DNA from: Oegoconia quadripuncta
Lineage: Eukaryota > Arthropoda > Insecta > Lepidoptera > Autostichidae
Length of the DNA: 64,000 bases
Assembly: GCA_949316235.1 (NCBI GenBank)
Contig: OX438743.1
Coordinates: 37,851,242-37,915,241 of the forward strand
Direction of reading: 5' to 3'
Below are positions 33,730 to 44,619 of the stretch, piece after piece; within the stretch, counting starts at the first letter, position 1, and each line of letters opens with the position of its first letter. The translations under genes were made by a program, and so were the position numbers. The notes below the pieces were generated by a model, which ran no database searches, was not told the DNA's origin, and saw nothing but the letters and a program-made list of their open reading frames with translations.

Positions 33730-34280
33730 ATTTAATTTAATATGAAACTCCTCTCGTTGTTTCTTCGCGCGCCTGTACAAAGTGCGAAATTTGTGCAGTG
33801 CTCGTGTCTAAGTAAATTTGGTCATCTCACCCAATCTCGGTTTACGAGGGGTCAGCCCCCAGACGATAGGTGCCCGGATTTGATGCGCAGCCTATGAATC
33901 ATGGCCAGTGAAGACATTTCTTATTTCATTTGCTCTCATGTTTCATTTGAGTGTTCACCCTTGCTTACAATTGCATAAATATTGAACGTGTCGCGTTCAA
34001 AGGCAAATTATTCAATTATTGGGTGAATATTTAGGAAATTTCATAGAATGACGAAATGGTTCACGCCGCACTGGTGTCGAACTCCAAGCATGTATGACAA
34101 CAGAATGTGATTAAGCTAATTTGAAATATATTTTATTCCTTTTAGAATTAAGACTTGTCAACGCCACAGGCGACCCAAAAGCCGGCGCTTATCTCGCTCA
34201 AAGTATAAGCATTGACATACAGCGAGGTAATGCAGCCAGCATTTTGGCCACTCTCTGTGCCACCATCTAAATTAAGTGAT
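33730..34280. other. No gene seen
   Basis: No supported feature. Confidence 0.5.
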
Positions 34281-34282
34281 GA

Positions 34283-34564
34283 AGTAATAAATGTAATAAT
34301 GTAATAATAAATGTTTTTGCACAAACACACAGCGCCATCTAGGTCCACAGTAAGCATCTAGGCTTGTGTTATCGATACCAGATGGTTGATAAACTACACA
34401 AATACATTTTTTTTTGTAAATAAATACATGTATAAATGAAAAACATCCATAACTCGGGAACACATGTCTGTAGTCATCATACAAACATATGCCCCTAGCG
34501 GAATTCGAACCCGCGACCATTTGGTGTAGTAGCAGAGTTTCTAACCACTGCACCAAGGTCGTCA
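34283..34564 (-). mobile_element. SINE B, full-length
   Basis: Reverse-oriented copy with tail, body and head; the minus strand has the B box (GGTTCGAATTCC, one insertion) and a TGGTGCAGTGG A box. Confidence 0.85.
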
Positions 34565-34569
34565 ACACA

Positions 34570-35110
34570 GGTGACACAGGCTCTTTAGGTTAGTTGTTCA
34601 AGTTCAATTTTTTATTACTGTTATTTGTTTTTATTGTATTGTTTGAATTACTATATTTATATATTTATTTATTTGACATGTTATTAAATTTAAATTATTA
34701 AATTAAATTATAAATGAAACACGACACCAGTCGACATGTCATGAAGAAAACGGGATAACCCCAACTTCCGCAAAAACAAACATCCATTTAGACGTATGTC
34801 ATACCGTTAGGATTCCGAAAACAAAGCGGGAATTAGGCTGAAAATGTTTTATACAAAATTTCAGTCGGTTTACACTGCACCCCTTAAGGTAATCCCGGTA
34901 ATGCTGCCAGAATGTCGACACAGTAAAGGGTTCCGGATGGCTTAATACCAATAAAACTCAAAACGTGAGAGGAATCGTGATTTCGGATAAGTTAAGCGCG
35001 ATGAATCTATTCTTTCGGAGGGGCTTCAGTGGTAATCTTGCCTTTGTGGTGGTTTCTAAATGAACTAACCCGGAAATCTCTAGGTTTATCTATAGTTACA
35101 GGTATCGGCT
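34570..35110. other. No gene seen
   Basis: No supported feature. Confidence 0.5.
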
Positions 35111-35116
35111 TATATA

Positions 35117-35472
35117 CAGGGTGAATTTGAATTCGTGTAATTCCCATTAACTGACGACGTCAATCTTGATTACAAACAACTTTCTCCAAAGAACCATATT
35201 CTAATTCGATCAAAAAAATTTCGATTACCCATACAAAGTAAACCATTCTGAAACCACCTTTAGTATGGGAGTCCAACAATTTTCGGCTGGGGACTCCATT
35301 CCTAGTTACAAACAACTTTCCACTGGGAACCATAGTCGCATTCAGCCATAGTAATCAGGAGTGGAGTCACCAGTACACAGGAATCACACTTTTTTAATTT
35401 TATTTATTTATCATTATTACACAGATACAAATGTAGTTATAGGCTAACCCCACAAAACCAAATTTCACCCTG
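35117..35472. mobile_element. CAGGGTGAA-family foldback MITE, rearranged copy
   Basis: Starts CAGGGTGAATTTGAATTCG and ends AATTTCACCCTG, both flanked by TA. The right half is replaced by a T-rich block (35392-35450) that looks like a reverse-oriented retroposon tail. Confidence 0.8.
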
Positions 35473-35749
35473 TATAAGAGAAAACAAGACTTGCAACGTT
35501 GTTAGTAAATTGTCACATCTATCTGCGAACAATCTAGAATTACATATCAAAATATAATTTCGATGAAGTGCGAATTAGTCGTAATCTCCATCCAAGTAGT
35601 CCAACATGGGCATTGGATTCACCAGCTCTAAAAGATTACAGAAGTTGGCGAAGCGACGTTGACTCTCAATGGCCAGTTGGACCTACCGCAGTTCCCGTAC
35701 AACCTATTTAAAAAAAACCGTGATTCTCCCAGAGCTCCTTTCAGCTCCC

Positions 35750-35900
35750 GTATTCTAATTGGTTGGTACCTGCATGCCTGAGAAGTAAAAAAAAAATGAA
35801 AGGCATCCGCATTAGGCAAGCGTGGTGGTCCATACTTTCTAATGCGAGGGAAGGTCTATATCCCTGCAGCGGGATGTTTACGGGCTGATGGTGATTATAA
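35750..35900 (+). repeat. RTE-type LINE 3' end
   Basis: Same family as 20228-20420: TGCATGCCTGAGAAGTAAA, then CGTGGTGGTCCAT, and CAGCGGGATGTTTACGGGC before the end. Confidence 0.6.
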
Positions 35901-35961
35901 TCGGTTCGACATTCGTTTCGGTACCGAAAAGTTTCAATCAATCAAATACTCTTTATTGCAC

Positions 35962-36188
35962 AATTGGTGTAGTGGTTAGAAACTTTGCTAGTATACCAAA
36001 TGGTCGCGGGTTCGAATCACGCTAGGGGCATATGTTTGTATGATGAATACAGACATGTGTCCCCGAGTTATGGTTTTTCATTTATATCTACATGTATTTA
36101 TTTACAAAAAAAAAAAATTTTCTGTAGTTTATCAAGCATCTGGTGTCCATAACACAAGCCTATAATTGCTTGATAGATGTTCATGTAC
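35962..36188 (+). mobile_element. SINE B copy
   Basis: Head with A box TGGTGTAGTGG and B box GGTTCGAATCA, body, and a short end. It begins within a retroposon tail (ACTCTTTATTGCACAA). Confidence 0.85.
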
Positions 36189-36318
36189 ATAAAAACATTT
36201 TCTTTTTGTAAATAAATACTTGTAAATGAAAACATGCATAATTCGGGTACACATGTCCGTATTCATCACACAAACACATGCCCCTAGCAGGATTAGAATC
36301 CGCGACCTTTTGGCATAT
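36189..36318 (-). mobile_element. SINE B, head half in inverse orientation
   Basis: Reverse-oriented 5' half joined directly to the preceding plus-strand copy. It stops before the A box, and its B box is mutated (GGATTAGAATCC on the plus strand). Confidence 0.75.
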
Positions 36319-36430
36319 AAATCATAATAATAAAAACTTTTATGTTTTTTTACTGTTTTTAACCGACTTCTAATACTTCATCACTGTTTGATGTTTCCCG
36401 CCATGAAATTTTAATAACCGCATATTATTA

Positions 36431-36545
36431 TTATTATTAAATTCTTTATTGCACACAAAAATAAAATACAAAGAACATTTAACATAGACGATGAAGTGTA
36501 CAAAGGCGGTCTTATCGCTGATAGCGATTTCTTCCAGACAACCTC
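36431..36545 (-). repeat. Retroposon 3' tail
   Basis: Plus-strand TTCTTTATTGCACAC and the later AGCGATTTCTTCCAGACAAC match the tail family at 27929-28150. Confidence 0.6.
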
Positions 36546-36641
36546 AGTTAAAGAAGCTTTTTTAGTAAGTAGTTGGATATTTCTGTTACTGCTTCTGTAA
36601 AATTATAATAACTTAAATTTTACTTAAAAGTACGCTACACT

Positions 36642-37025
36642 CAGTGACGGATTAAGACTACTTGATGCCCTAAGCAATCCACGCCTGTGGGCCCCCCTAT
36701 CCGTATGTCAACTAGAATCGGTCTTTAATGCCAGGCGGGGGGCCCGCGGGGAAGGGGTGCTTTCGAATTGCCGAATGCACTAGACTAGCGGGCAGCGAGT
36801 GGGCGCAAGCGGGAGAGCGGGGTAACTCTAGGTCGGCTCTTATGTTAACTTAAAACGTGCGAATTTTCAAATTAGTCCTATAAACTTTTTTGGTGTGGTT
36901 TTTGGTGACGTGAGAGTGAGACGTGATGCCCTTAGGACGGATTTTTTTGTGCTTCTTCTGGTGCCCCCCCCAGACGTGATGCCCTAGGCAATTGCTTAAT
37001 TTGATTAAGGGTTAATCCGTCACTG
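36642..37025. mobile_element. hAT-like MITE
   Basis: Ends CAGTGACGGATTAA and TTAATCCGTCACTG are exact inverse copies. The 8-bp flanks GCTACACT (36634-36641) and GCTACATT (37026-37033) differ by one base, matching the 8-bp duplication of hAT transposons. Subterminal GCCCTAAGCAAT and GCCCTAGGCAATTGC blocks also pair. The 384-bp interior is GC-rich and non-coding. Confidence 0.9.
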
Positions 37026-37034
37026 GCTACATTA

Positions 37035-37625
37035 GCTACATTTTCTCTATATTTGTCTATACCAATCTGTACATGGTACTGTACATATTACTACCAATAA
37101 TATGTTTGTACGACCTCACACCAAAAACAAGAGATTTTCCTTCTTATAGTCTGAAACATGTGTAACAAAGTAGAAATGTGTGTAGCACGTAAAATTATCA
37201 AGGGTGGTTCGAAGTCGCAGGGGAAATATATTTTCACTATTGTTGGCAAAAGTGAAGTCTCGAAACCCACAACATACTCGTAGTAGCACATACAGTAGCA
37301 ATCTAAGTTCACTGCTAATTTCTTGGAGACTTGAAATACCAATATAATATTTTGGAACCATTTATTAGCTTATTTACTTGAGTTTGGGTTTATTTGGTTT
37401 ATTTATTTGAGAGACAAACAGTTTTTTTATGATTAACGGGAACGCGTATAACCACAATCTTACCTGATGGAAAGTCACAATGTGGTCGAAGATGAAACAC
37501 GCGATGACAGTAAATGTCTATTCACTGCTTTTGAAGATCCTAAGGTTGTAGAATTCAGGAAACACTTAAATAGATTACATAGGTAGCTCATGTACTATTA
37601 AAATAATTACATTAATTATTAACAT
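37035..37625. other. No gene seen
   Basis: Short frames at 37091-37361 are not recognisable. Confidence 0.5.
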
Positions 37626-37628
37626 ATA

Positions 37629-38484
37629 CAGGGCGTCCCAAAGTTATGGGACATGAAGGGGAAGTACCTTAAATATTGTAGATAGTGAATTTTGCTCAAA
37701 GAAGACTTTATGTTATTTTTAAAAGTTAGTAATTCTGCATTCATAGATTTTCTAAAAATTACTTGCTTCGGCTGGGAATCGAACCGACTTAAATGTGAAA
37801 AAAAAACACCCTACTTTTATGATGCCAATCGAAAGAATAGCTAAAAAATAATAACTCTGCCTAAGTAACATAGTATTTTAAAAGAAAGGAACAACATAAA
37901 ATGATTGAGTCAAATTTCAAGAAAGTTATTTATTGCCGACGACGTTCGAAAAGTAGCGATATTATCATTCCAAAGATAGCATTGATTATTCGTAAATAAG
38001 TTGCAAACAGAATTGTGCCATATCACATCGAGTGTTCACCATAAAATGATTAGAAAATCAACAGGCAGCGGGCTCATTAAAAGATTGGCGATTTGCGTAA
38101 GACAAGAGGGATCACATTTTGAGCATTTAATTAATTAATTTACAAAAAAATACCTACTTAATTGACTACGGCAGTTTCATGTATGTTTTTTATTTGATTA
38201 AAATGATTAATTTCACGTTGTTCCTTTCTTTTAAAATACTATGTTACTTAGGCAGAGTTATTATTTTTTAGCTATTCTTTCGATTGGCATCATAAAAGTA
38301 GGGTGTTTTTTTTTTCACATTTGAGTCGGTTCGATTCCCAGCCGAAGCAAATAATTTTTAGAAAATCTATGAATGCAGAATTACTAACTTTTAAAAATAA
38401 CATAAAGTCTTCTTTGAGCAAAATTCACTATCTACGATATTTAAGGTACTTCCCCTTCATGTCCCATAACTTTGGGACGCCCTG
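37629..38484. mobile_element. Tc1/mariner-type foldback element, copy 2
   Basis: Terminal inverted repeats at 37629-37895 and 38217-38484 begin CAGGGCGTCCCAAAG and match copy 1 almost base for base; TA flanks both sides. The 321-bp core is inverted relative to copy 1 and keeps a different extra piece (ATTTCAAGAAAG to ATTCGTAAATAAG) that copy 1 lacks. Confidence 0.9.
38001..38138 (+). pseudogene. Transposase C-terminal remnant
   Basis: Reads LQTELCHITSSVHHKMIR, then LIKRLAICVRQEGSHFEHL and a stop, the same C-terminus as the minus-strand remnant in copy 1. Sequence upstream of LQTEL differs from copy 1, so the two copies were deleted or rearranged differently. No catalytic residues remain. Confidence 0.7.
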
Positions 38485-38735
38485 TATAGTCTCCTACATT
38501 AGATAATCTAAGGTGCATTAGGTATATTACGTAAAATAAATTAAATGCCGAAATATTAACTGATGATAAGAACTGGGTTCGAAAAACTAAGGCATTTCTT
38601 TAGAAACACATGTTTTTTATTTTGCCAAAGAATAACAAAATATATAAATATTGTCTAACCTGTCATTGTATAGCTTACATGTGAGCTTGATGAAACCGTC
38701 GCTCGCATTTAAGTAGTACTACTTTTGGGAATGTG

Positions 38736-38977
38736 AAATAAATAAATAATAAAATATATTTGGTGCACTTACACCAATCATCTAGTCCCAAACTAAGCAA
38801 AGCTTGTACTATGGATACTAGATAACGGATAAACATACATAAATATTTATATAAACATCCATGACTCGGGAATAAATGTTCGTATTCATCATACAAACAA
38901 TTACCCTTCGCGGGATTCGAACCCGCAACCGTTAATTTCGCTGGCAGGGTTACTATCCACTACACCAATCGGTTGTC
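38736..38977 (-). mobile_element. SINE A, full-length
   Basis: Reverse-oriented copy with AAATAAAT tail, body, B box and A box all present, ending at GGTTGTC. Confidence 0.9.
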
Positions 38978-38979
38978 AA

Positions 38980-39490
38980 ATATACAAAATAAATATACAC
39001 TATTAGTACTTTGCAGGATCTATAAAGGAGGTCGATGGGGCGGGAAGGAGCTGAAAGTAAAGATCTTCAAAATCGCTCTCAATAGTGAGTAATAATGTTT
39101 TATCTTGTTACTTACTTTTGAAATTTATACTGATAGACAAAGTAAAATTACAGCTGAAATAACGTAAACATCGAAACTAAAAAATCATCAGAGTCTCGTT
39201 AATTATGGTTTGGTATAGGTAGGAAACTAAAAATCATAAATTGTAAGCGTTTCGACCTCCGGCCTTATCTTCATTTAACATCAGGTGTAGTTCAGTTCAA
39301 GTGCAAACTTGATCATAAATAAAACTATATTCGGCCCTTGGTCGTTAGACTCAAATATTTGTAAAAGATTTATCCATTAGACTGGTCCACGCCTCAGAAG
39401 ATCTGATAGTAGGTATACTCAGCAGCTGAGCTTATGCATTCAGCGGGCCAATGGCGCTGGCTTAATGCGTCGCGGAAACGAGTTGGACTG
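38980..39490. other. No gene seen; SINE C tail trace at 39249-39325
   Basis: The trace reads TTCGACCTCCGGCCTTATC and ends at ATAAATAAAA. The rest is unassigned. Confidence 0.45.
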
Positions 39491-39492
39491 CG

Positions 39493-39538
39493 TCATTTTA
39501 CTATAAGATATATAAAAATATATCTTATAGTAAAATGA
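39493..39538. repeat. Perfect hairpin, 21-bp arms, beside mariner
   Basis: Arms 39493-39513 and 39518-39538 are exact complements around AAAA. It ends 13 bp before the mariner. Confidence 0.95.
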
Positions 39539-39551
39539 TAATATGTACATA

Positions 39552-39590
39552 CTACTCTGTGTAAAAAGTATCGGGAATATGTCAATAAAA
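39552..39590 (+). repeat. Mariner left terminal inverted repeat
   Basis: Reads outward end CTACTCTGTGTAAAAAG, then the conserved inner part. Compared with the right repeat it has one extra base and a few substitutions. This is where the transposase would bind. Confidence 0.85.
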
Positions 39591-39745
39591 AGACCCGCGT
39601 AAAAGAGGTCGTTCTAATTTTTTTACTACATGTTGGTAGCACTGTACTGATTTAGCGCGCAAAATTTGAGCGGCATCTGTCATTTAATTTGTTTTAAACT
39701 ACACTTTTTGTTGGTCATAGTTTTGAGTCCTCGGCGATTTTTACA

Positions 39746-40819
39746 ATGGAAAATATTGTTGAACAAAGAGTGTGCCTCAAATTTTGTGTTTCAAATGATA
39801 TTTCATGTGGTGAATCACTAAAAATGTTGCGAAATACCTACGGCGAATCGTGTATATCGAAAACAAGGGCTTATGAATGGTATAAGGCTATCAAAGAAGG
39901 CCGAGAAGTAGTAGTAGACTTGCCTCGTTCTGGTAGACCTTCAACCGCTACGACCAAAGAAAACATCGACAGAATCAAGAAGCTAGTGCTCGAAAATCGA
40001 CGTATGACTCTGAGAGAGTTGGCTAGTGAGGTGAACATATCTTTTAAGTCCGTCCACAACATTCTCATTGACATTTTAGGCATGAAACGCGTCGCCGCTC
40101 GACTAGTTCCAAAAGAGCTCAATTTTGTTCAAAAAGCGCAGCGAAAGCATGTCGCTGAAGACATGGTTTCCCGAGCTTCTACGGATCCGACCTTTATGAA
40201 ACGTATAATAACTGGCGACGAGACATGGGTTTATGAGTACGACATGCAAACAAGCCAACAGTCTTCAGAATGGCGTCTCGAAAACGAGCCGAAACCCAAA
40301 AAACCGCGGCAAAGTCGCTCCAAAATCAAGGTGATGCTGACAGTTTTTTTTGACTACCGTGGTGTGGTTCACTCCGAATTCCTTCCAGAGGGAGAAACAG
40401 TGAATAAAGAATATTATTTAGGCGTCATGAAGCGTTTGCGTGAGAGTATCCGCCGAAAACGTCCAGATTTGTGGCAACACAACTCATGGATGCTGCACCA
40501 TGATAATGCACCATCACACACAGCCATTATAGTGAAAGAGTTTTTAGCGAAAAATTCAACAAAAGTTCTCGACCAAGCACCGTATTCACCTGATATGGCT
40601 CCGTCTGACTTTTTTTTATTTCCCAAGTTAAAATTACCATTTCGAGGAAAACGTTTTGAGTCGATAGAAGCTATAAAAGAAAATTCGCTGAATGACCTAA
40701 AGGCCATACCGCAAATAGCCTATGAAAAATGTATGGAAGACTGGGTGAAGCGGTGGAGATGTTGTATTGCAAGCGATGGGGCCTACTTTGAAGGCGATAA
40801 AATAAATTTAGATGAATAA
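39746..40819 (+). CDS. Mariner transposase, D,D34D
   Basis: The 357-residue protein would cut and paste its own element in the nucleus. Residues 1-115 hold the two helix-turn-helix DNA-binding modules with a GRP-type linker (RSGRPSTATT, 61-70). VPKEL at 121-125 stands at the position of the WVPHEL motif. The catalytic triad is complete: GDETW with D158, HHDNAPSH with D253 and YSPDMAPSDFFLF with D288; the 34 residues between the last two define mariner. Length is slightly above the usual 345. There is no stop or frameshift. Motifs place it nearer mellifera/irritans-type mariners than mauritiana, but a tree is needed. The ATG at 39746 gives the expected MENIVEQR-type start. Whether it is expressed cannot be seen. 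Confidence 0.97.
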   Translation: MENIVEQRVCLKFCVSNDISCGESLKMLRNTYGESCISKTRAYEWYKAIKEGREVVVDLPRSGRPSTATTKENIDRIKKLVLENRRMTLRELASEVNISFKSVHNILIDILGMKRVAARLVPKELNFVQKAQRKHVAEDMVSRASTDPTFMKRIITGDETWVYEYDMQTSQQSSEWRLENEPKPKKPRQSRSKIKVMLTVFFDYRGVVHSEFLPEGETVNKEYYLGVMKRLRESIRRKRPDLWQHNSWMLHHDNAPSHTAIIVKEFLAKNSTKVLDQAPYSPDMAPSDFFLFPKLKLPFRGKRFESIEAIKENSLNDLKAIPQIAYEKCMEDWVKRWRCCIASDGAYFEGDKINLDE

Positions 40820-40832
40820 TTTGTATTTTTTG

Positions 40833-40870
40833 TTTTATTGACAAATTCCCGATACTTAGTACACTGAATG
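40833..40870 (-). repeat. Mariner right terminal inverted repeat
   Basis: Inverse of the left repeat, outward end CATTCAGTGTACTAAG, starting 13 bp after the transposase stop. Confidence 0.88.
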
Positions 40871-40872
40871 TA

Positions 40873-41710
40873 CATTCATAAATAATTTAAAGTATAATAA
40901 ATATAATATTACAAAATTTTCCCTAAACTGTGAATGTTGATTTGCTTTGTCTACGCCCAGTCAATCTGACCTTTGGCATTTACCTGGGTTGATGGAAGAG
41001 ATCCCTATTTGGGATAAGTCCGCCGTTGTACTTAATTTTAATTTAGGTAGAATAACTTTGTAAATTTTATAAAGTACAATAAAGCGGTTACAAACAAATA
41101 TAAAAAACATCTTTCTCCTGTATTATTGCTACACTATTGTGTTATCGACTATCATTTGAACTAATAATAATTGGTTGCTGAAGCGTCTCTAATATAATCC
41201 AATTTCAACATCCGGATTTTGTTAATTTACGACCGATAGCTGAGCGCTAATTAATTTCAACTCTTATCTAATACGCTTAATTGGAGTTAAGGAGTTCGCT
41301 TCCCCGATTTATCTTCAAAATTAATTTGCAGCTAAATTCTTGTTGCTTGAGAATTTTTAGAAAATTATTTTCTATAAATAAATATCGTGGGAGTAAATGC
41401 AAAAGGCTATTGCATGTCAAAAAATCTACTTTCTAAGAATTAAAAAGACTGCTTATTTAAAAATCTAAATATATTGTCTTTTCACTTAGGATTATTCAAC
41501 AAATTAATATGTTCCTTTGCTTTTGCTCGAATAGACTCGACGAACAACGATTGCATTTACCAAATACGAAGTGTTATTATTGACATAAGACATGGCTCAA
41601 GTGACCGTACTCTCTTAAATATCGGCTGGTCACTTAGAGGTTTGGCTGAAATCTGTATAGGACCATTATTAATATAGCATTGGTTATTCGGTTCAATATA
41701 GCATTCGATT
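40873..41710. other. No gene seen
   Basis: AT-rich; no supported feature. Confidence 0.5.
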
Positions 41711-41715
41711 ATAGA

Positions 41716-41800
41716 GTCTCGGTGGCTCAGTGGAGAAGACACAGTCTCCCAATTTGGTAGATCCAGGTTCGATTCCCAGGCAGACCTGATAAGGTTATAA
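41716..41800 (+). mobile_element. tRNA-derived head, SINE D
   Basis: An A box TGGCTCAGTGG (41723-41733) and B box GGTTCGATTCC (41766-41776) match the tRNA consensus exactly at about normal spacing. The acceptor and T stems do not pair properly, so this is more likely a SINE head than a tRNA gene. It has no copy elsewhere in this window. Confidence 0.6.
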
Positions 41801-41804
41801 CAGC

Positions 41805-43130
41805 ATATATGTAAGGTATCTCGAACTTAAAGCATCTTCGTGCATAAATATAGGCAAACACTTCTCGATTAAAATAAAAAGTCCGACTGACAGACCATAA
41901 TATTGTTAACTTATCAATACTAAATCACCTATGAGTTCGCACAACTTGACTCAAATACAAGAAAACGTAAACGAAAGCTCTACTTGACATGTACCATCAA
42001 TCTTTTTGCTTATTAGATGATCCTCTTTGTTGACACCCACGAAACTCGATGCGCAACGTATGGTGTAGGTATTTCCAAATTTGCACTCAGTATCAATATT
42101 CTGTAGCCGTAGCGCTCGTAGCGCGTAGCAGGGGGAGCGTAGCACCGGCATTTCATTATAATACTACGCTGGTCTGGTACATCGAACAGTAATGTGCCCA
42201 CGCACAAGCCATAAGTTATAAAAATAAAGTTTTATCACTCGCTACTTTATAACACACGCTAGAAAGGAAACTTTAAGATTGTAAATACTGTAAACTTTAA
42301 TACAAAGTTCAAGTAAAAGGTGTTATTCAATCATACAAATATACATCTTATGCCTGTTTTCCGTTGAAGTAGTAAAGACTATTGATTTCCACTTGCAATG
42401 ATCACTATATACCTACTATTTTTGCTTCTCCAAACTCTCATGCAATCTTTATTCACGCCTCGGTTAGTGACCGCACGTGACCTTTCACAAGTATGTCTGA
42501 TATTTGAATTACGTAAATACTTCTTGGTCGAACTTTAGCACTTCCTATCATTCTATATTTAGCTTAGTTCGCGACAGGGTCCTAGCGGGAATCGTATTGC
42601 GTGAATTTTTTCTTTTGAATTGTGATCGTAGCGCTGTGGGTAGCTTTGACACCTGATCACTCTTATGGTCTTTGATAGAGAAAATGTGGATATACCTGTC
42701 GATACTGCGATAAAAACTTAGGGTACTTTTTGAGGTATCTTCAAAATGACAGACGGCTACATGACCACTTTTCACAAAGCAATCACTGCGGTTCTGATAT
42801 GGGACCGCGAATATGCACTCACAATGGCTTTAACAGAAATCGCAAGAACGTTTAAGACAATGAAGAGCTACCATAAAGATAGCTTTATCCATTCTATTCT
42901 TGCTATTTGATCATATCAGCGAAAATAACGAAAACAGACACGATCTTCTATCGCGGTGTCAATATTTGAAGTGACAGCTGTCGCTGTCGTAATCCAAATT
43001 GAAAGCTATTGCAAATAGGATCGGCAATCGCAGTCGCACTACAGTTTTTAACGCCCCACTCATTAACATGTGAAATGACGGAAAATGGATCGATCATCAA
43101 AAACACATCTAAAATATATAAAAAAAAAAC
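41805..43130. other. No gene seen
   Basis: Short frames only, none recognisable. Confidence 0.5.
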
Positions 43131-43136
43131 GGATGT

Positions 43137-43260
43137 CAGAGATAAGATAACCAGTCCCCCAAATAATCTGGGGTTTCCGGATCAGTACCCATCTTCGGCC
43201 TCATCTTCACTTAAAATCAGGTGTGATTGAGGTCTAGTGCTTACCCGTTGTGCGTAAAAG
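43137..43260 (+). mobile_element. SINE C, 3' fragment
   Basis: Starts at TCAGAGATAAGATAACCAG and runs to the family end CCCGTTGTGCGTAAAA. Confidence 0.8.
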
Positions 43261-43317
43261 AGTTTGAGACTAGATAATTTGTATAAATATCTCCAATTGT
43301 CAACTGAGTTGTATTAC

Positions 43318-43578
43318 TCTAATAATTTTTTTTGCATATACACACAGCGCCATATTAGTTCCACACTAAGCAACTAGGCTTGTATTATAGATACCAGATT
43401 GTTGATAAACTACATAAATACTTTTTTTTTTTAATAAATACACATATAAATGAAAAACATCCATAACTCGGGAACACATGTCTGTATTTGTCATACAAAC
43501 ATATGCCCCTAGCGGAATTCAAACCCGCGACCTTTTGGTATAGCAGCAGAATTTCTAACCACTACACCAAACATGTCG
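43318..43578 (-). mobile_element. SINE B, full-length
   Basis: Reverse-oriented; tail, body, B box (mutated, GGTTTGAATTCC) and TGGTGTAGTGG A box near 43565. Confidence 0.85.
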
Positions 43579-43819
43579 TATAAATAGAATAATAATAAAA
43601 ATAATGTTCAAAATAAAAAACTCTTTGTGTGCTTTATGTCTGCTTAAAATATTAAATTATGTACCATATGTACTATGTGAAGTGTCACGTTATCAAGTTT
43701 TATTAAAACGTATTTCATTGAACTATGTATTTAGCGGGGCAATAGAGCTAGCGTATGGGTACTATGCTATTTTTTCTATAAAGTATAATATAATCATTTG
43801 TATTTAGCGCAATTTTAAT

Positions 43820-43955
43820 CTATGGGAAGTTGATTAGTTTGTTTTATAATTATTTTTGTGCATTATATTCTATAATTATTATTGATGTACGCTGTATTCT
43901 TCATGTAGCTTTTGTCAATTGTGCAATAAAGAGTATTTGATTGATTGATTGTTAT
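43820..43955 (+). repeat. LINE-type 3' tail
   Basis: Ends CAATAAAGAGTATTTGATTG plus (ATTG)n, the tail family seen in reverse at 27929 and 36431. Confidence 0.55.
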
Positions 43956-43959
43956 GGAC

Positions 43960-44390
43960 ATATAACTGCGTTCAAAGATGTCAGCTGAAAATCTGTGCTA
44001 TTGTTCATGCCACAGCATTATGCTGAACTGGAATCTAGTTTGGCTTGCATTATTAAGTTTGTTCTGTAAGACATTGTAAGCTGAATTAATGTTTTTCTAC
44101 TACACGATGTAATCCTAGAAAATTACAGGAATTTCACTAAGAGGGTTTCCCCGCTGGGTTAATAGAATGACGCGTCCGCTTCCAGCTTCCCACTGGGATA
44201 GTAAACATACATTTTTTGTGAGAGTATATTAATCTTTTCTTTGGATGCAGCCATAAACCTCCTAGTTTTACATATCGCGGTATTATTTTTACGTTACTGA
44301 AATACTAACCAATATTCATAAGGCATAGGCCTAAATGTATTATACGGATAAAGTAAAAACTAAATACCGGCAAGTAAAAACATTAGAACC
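43960..44390. other. No clear feature
   Basis: The part at 43980-44090 (GCCACAGCATTATGCTGAAC) resembles a LINE 3' UTR but I cannot confirm it. Confidence 0.35.
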
Positions 44391-44393
44391 AAC

Positions 44394-44612
44394 TCATCTC
44401 TTCCCGTGGGTGTCGTAAAAGGCGAATAATGGACTTTCCACCAAAAAACATCTGGAGACTTGAGCGTTTTACAGTCGATGGGCTCATGTCACGTGTGCAT
44501 TTCTGGATATTTAGTAAGGTAAACCGTGGGTTTTGTTTCAAGAATTAAACTCCTAATGTTTGGAACATGTTTGGGATATCTCTGACATTTGGGATAAAGG
44601 TCAAGGCGTTAT
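44394..44612 (+). repeat. Family D copy
   Basis: A near-complete copy from CTCTTCCCGTGGGTGTCG to the AAGGCGTTATTTATGTATGT end. Confidence 0.65.
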
Positions 44613-44619
44613 TTATGTA

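Larger units (their letters stand above)
39552..40870 (+). mobile_element. Complete mariner transposon
   Basis: A 1.3-kb element with imperfect terminal inverted repeats of about 38 bp, sharing an inner core AAGTATCGGGAAT and GTCAATAAAA at both ends. TA lies at 39550-39551 and 40871-40872, the expected duplication. The single frame inside is intact, the 5' leader is about 190 bp and the 3' leader is very short. The exact left end is uncertain by about 3 bp. Confidence 0.93.

Noticed and set aside
41716..41790. tRNA gene
   Set aside because: Both boxes are perfect, but the acceptor and T stems have several mismatches, so a SINE head fits better.
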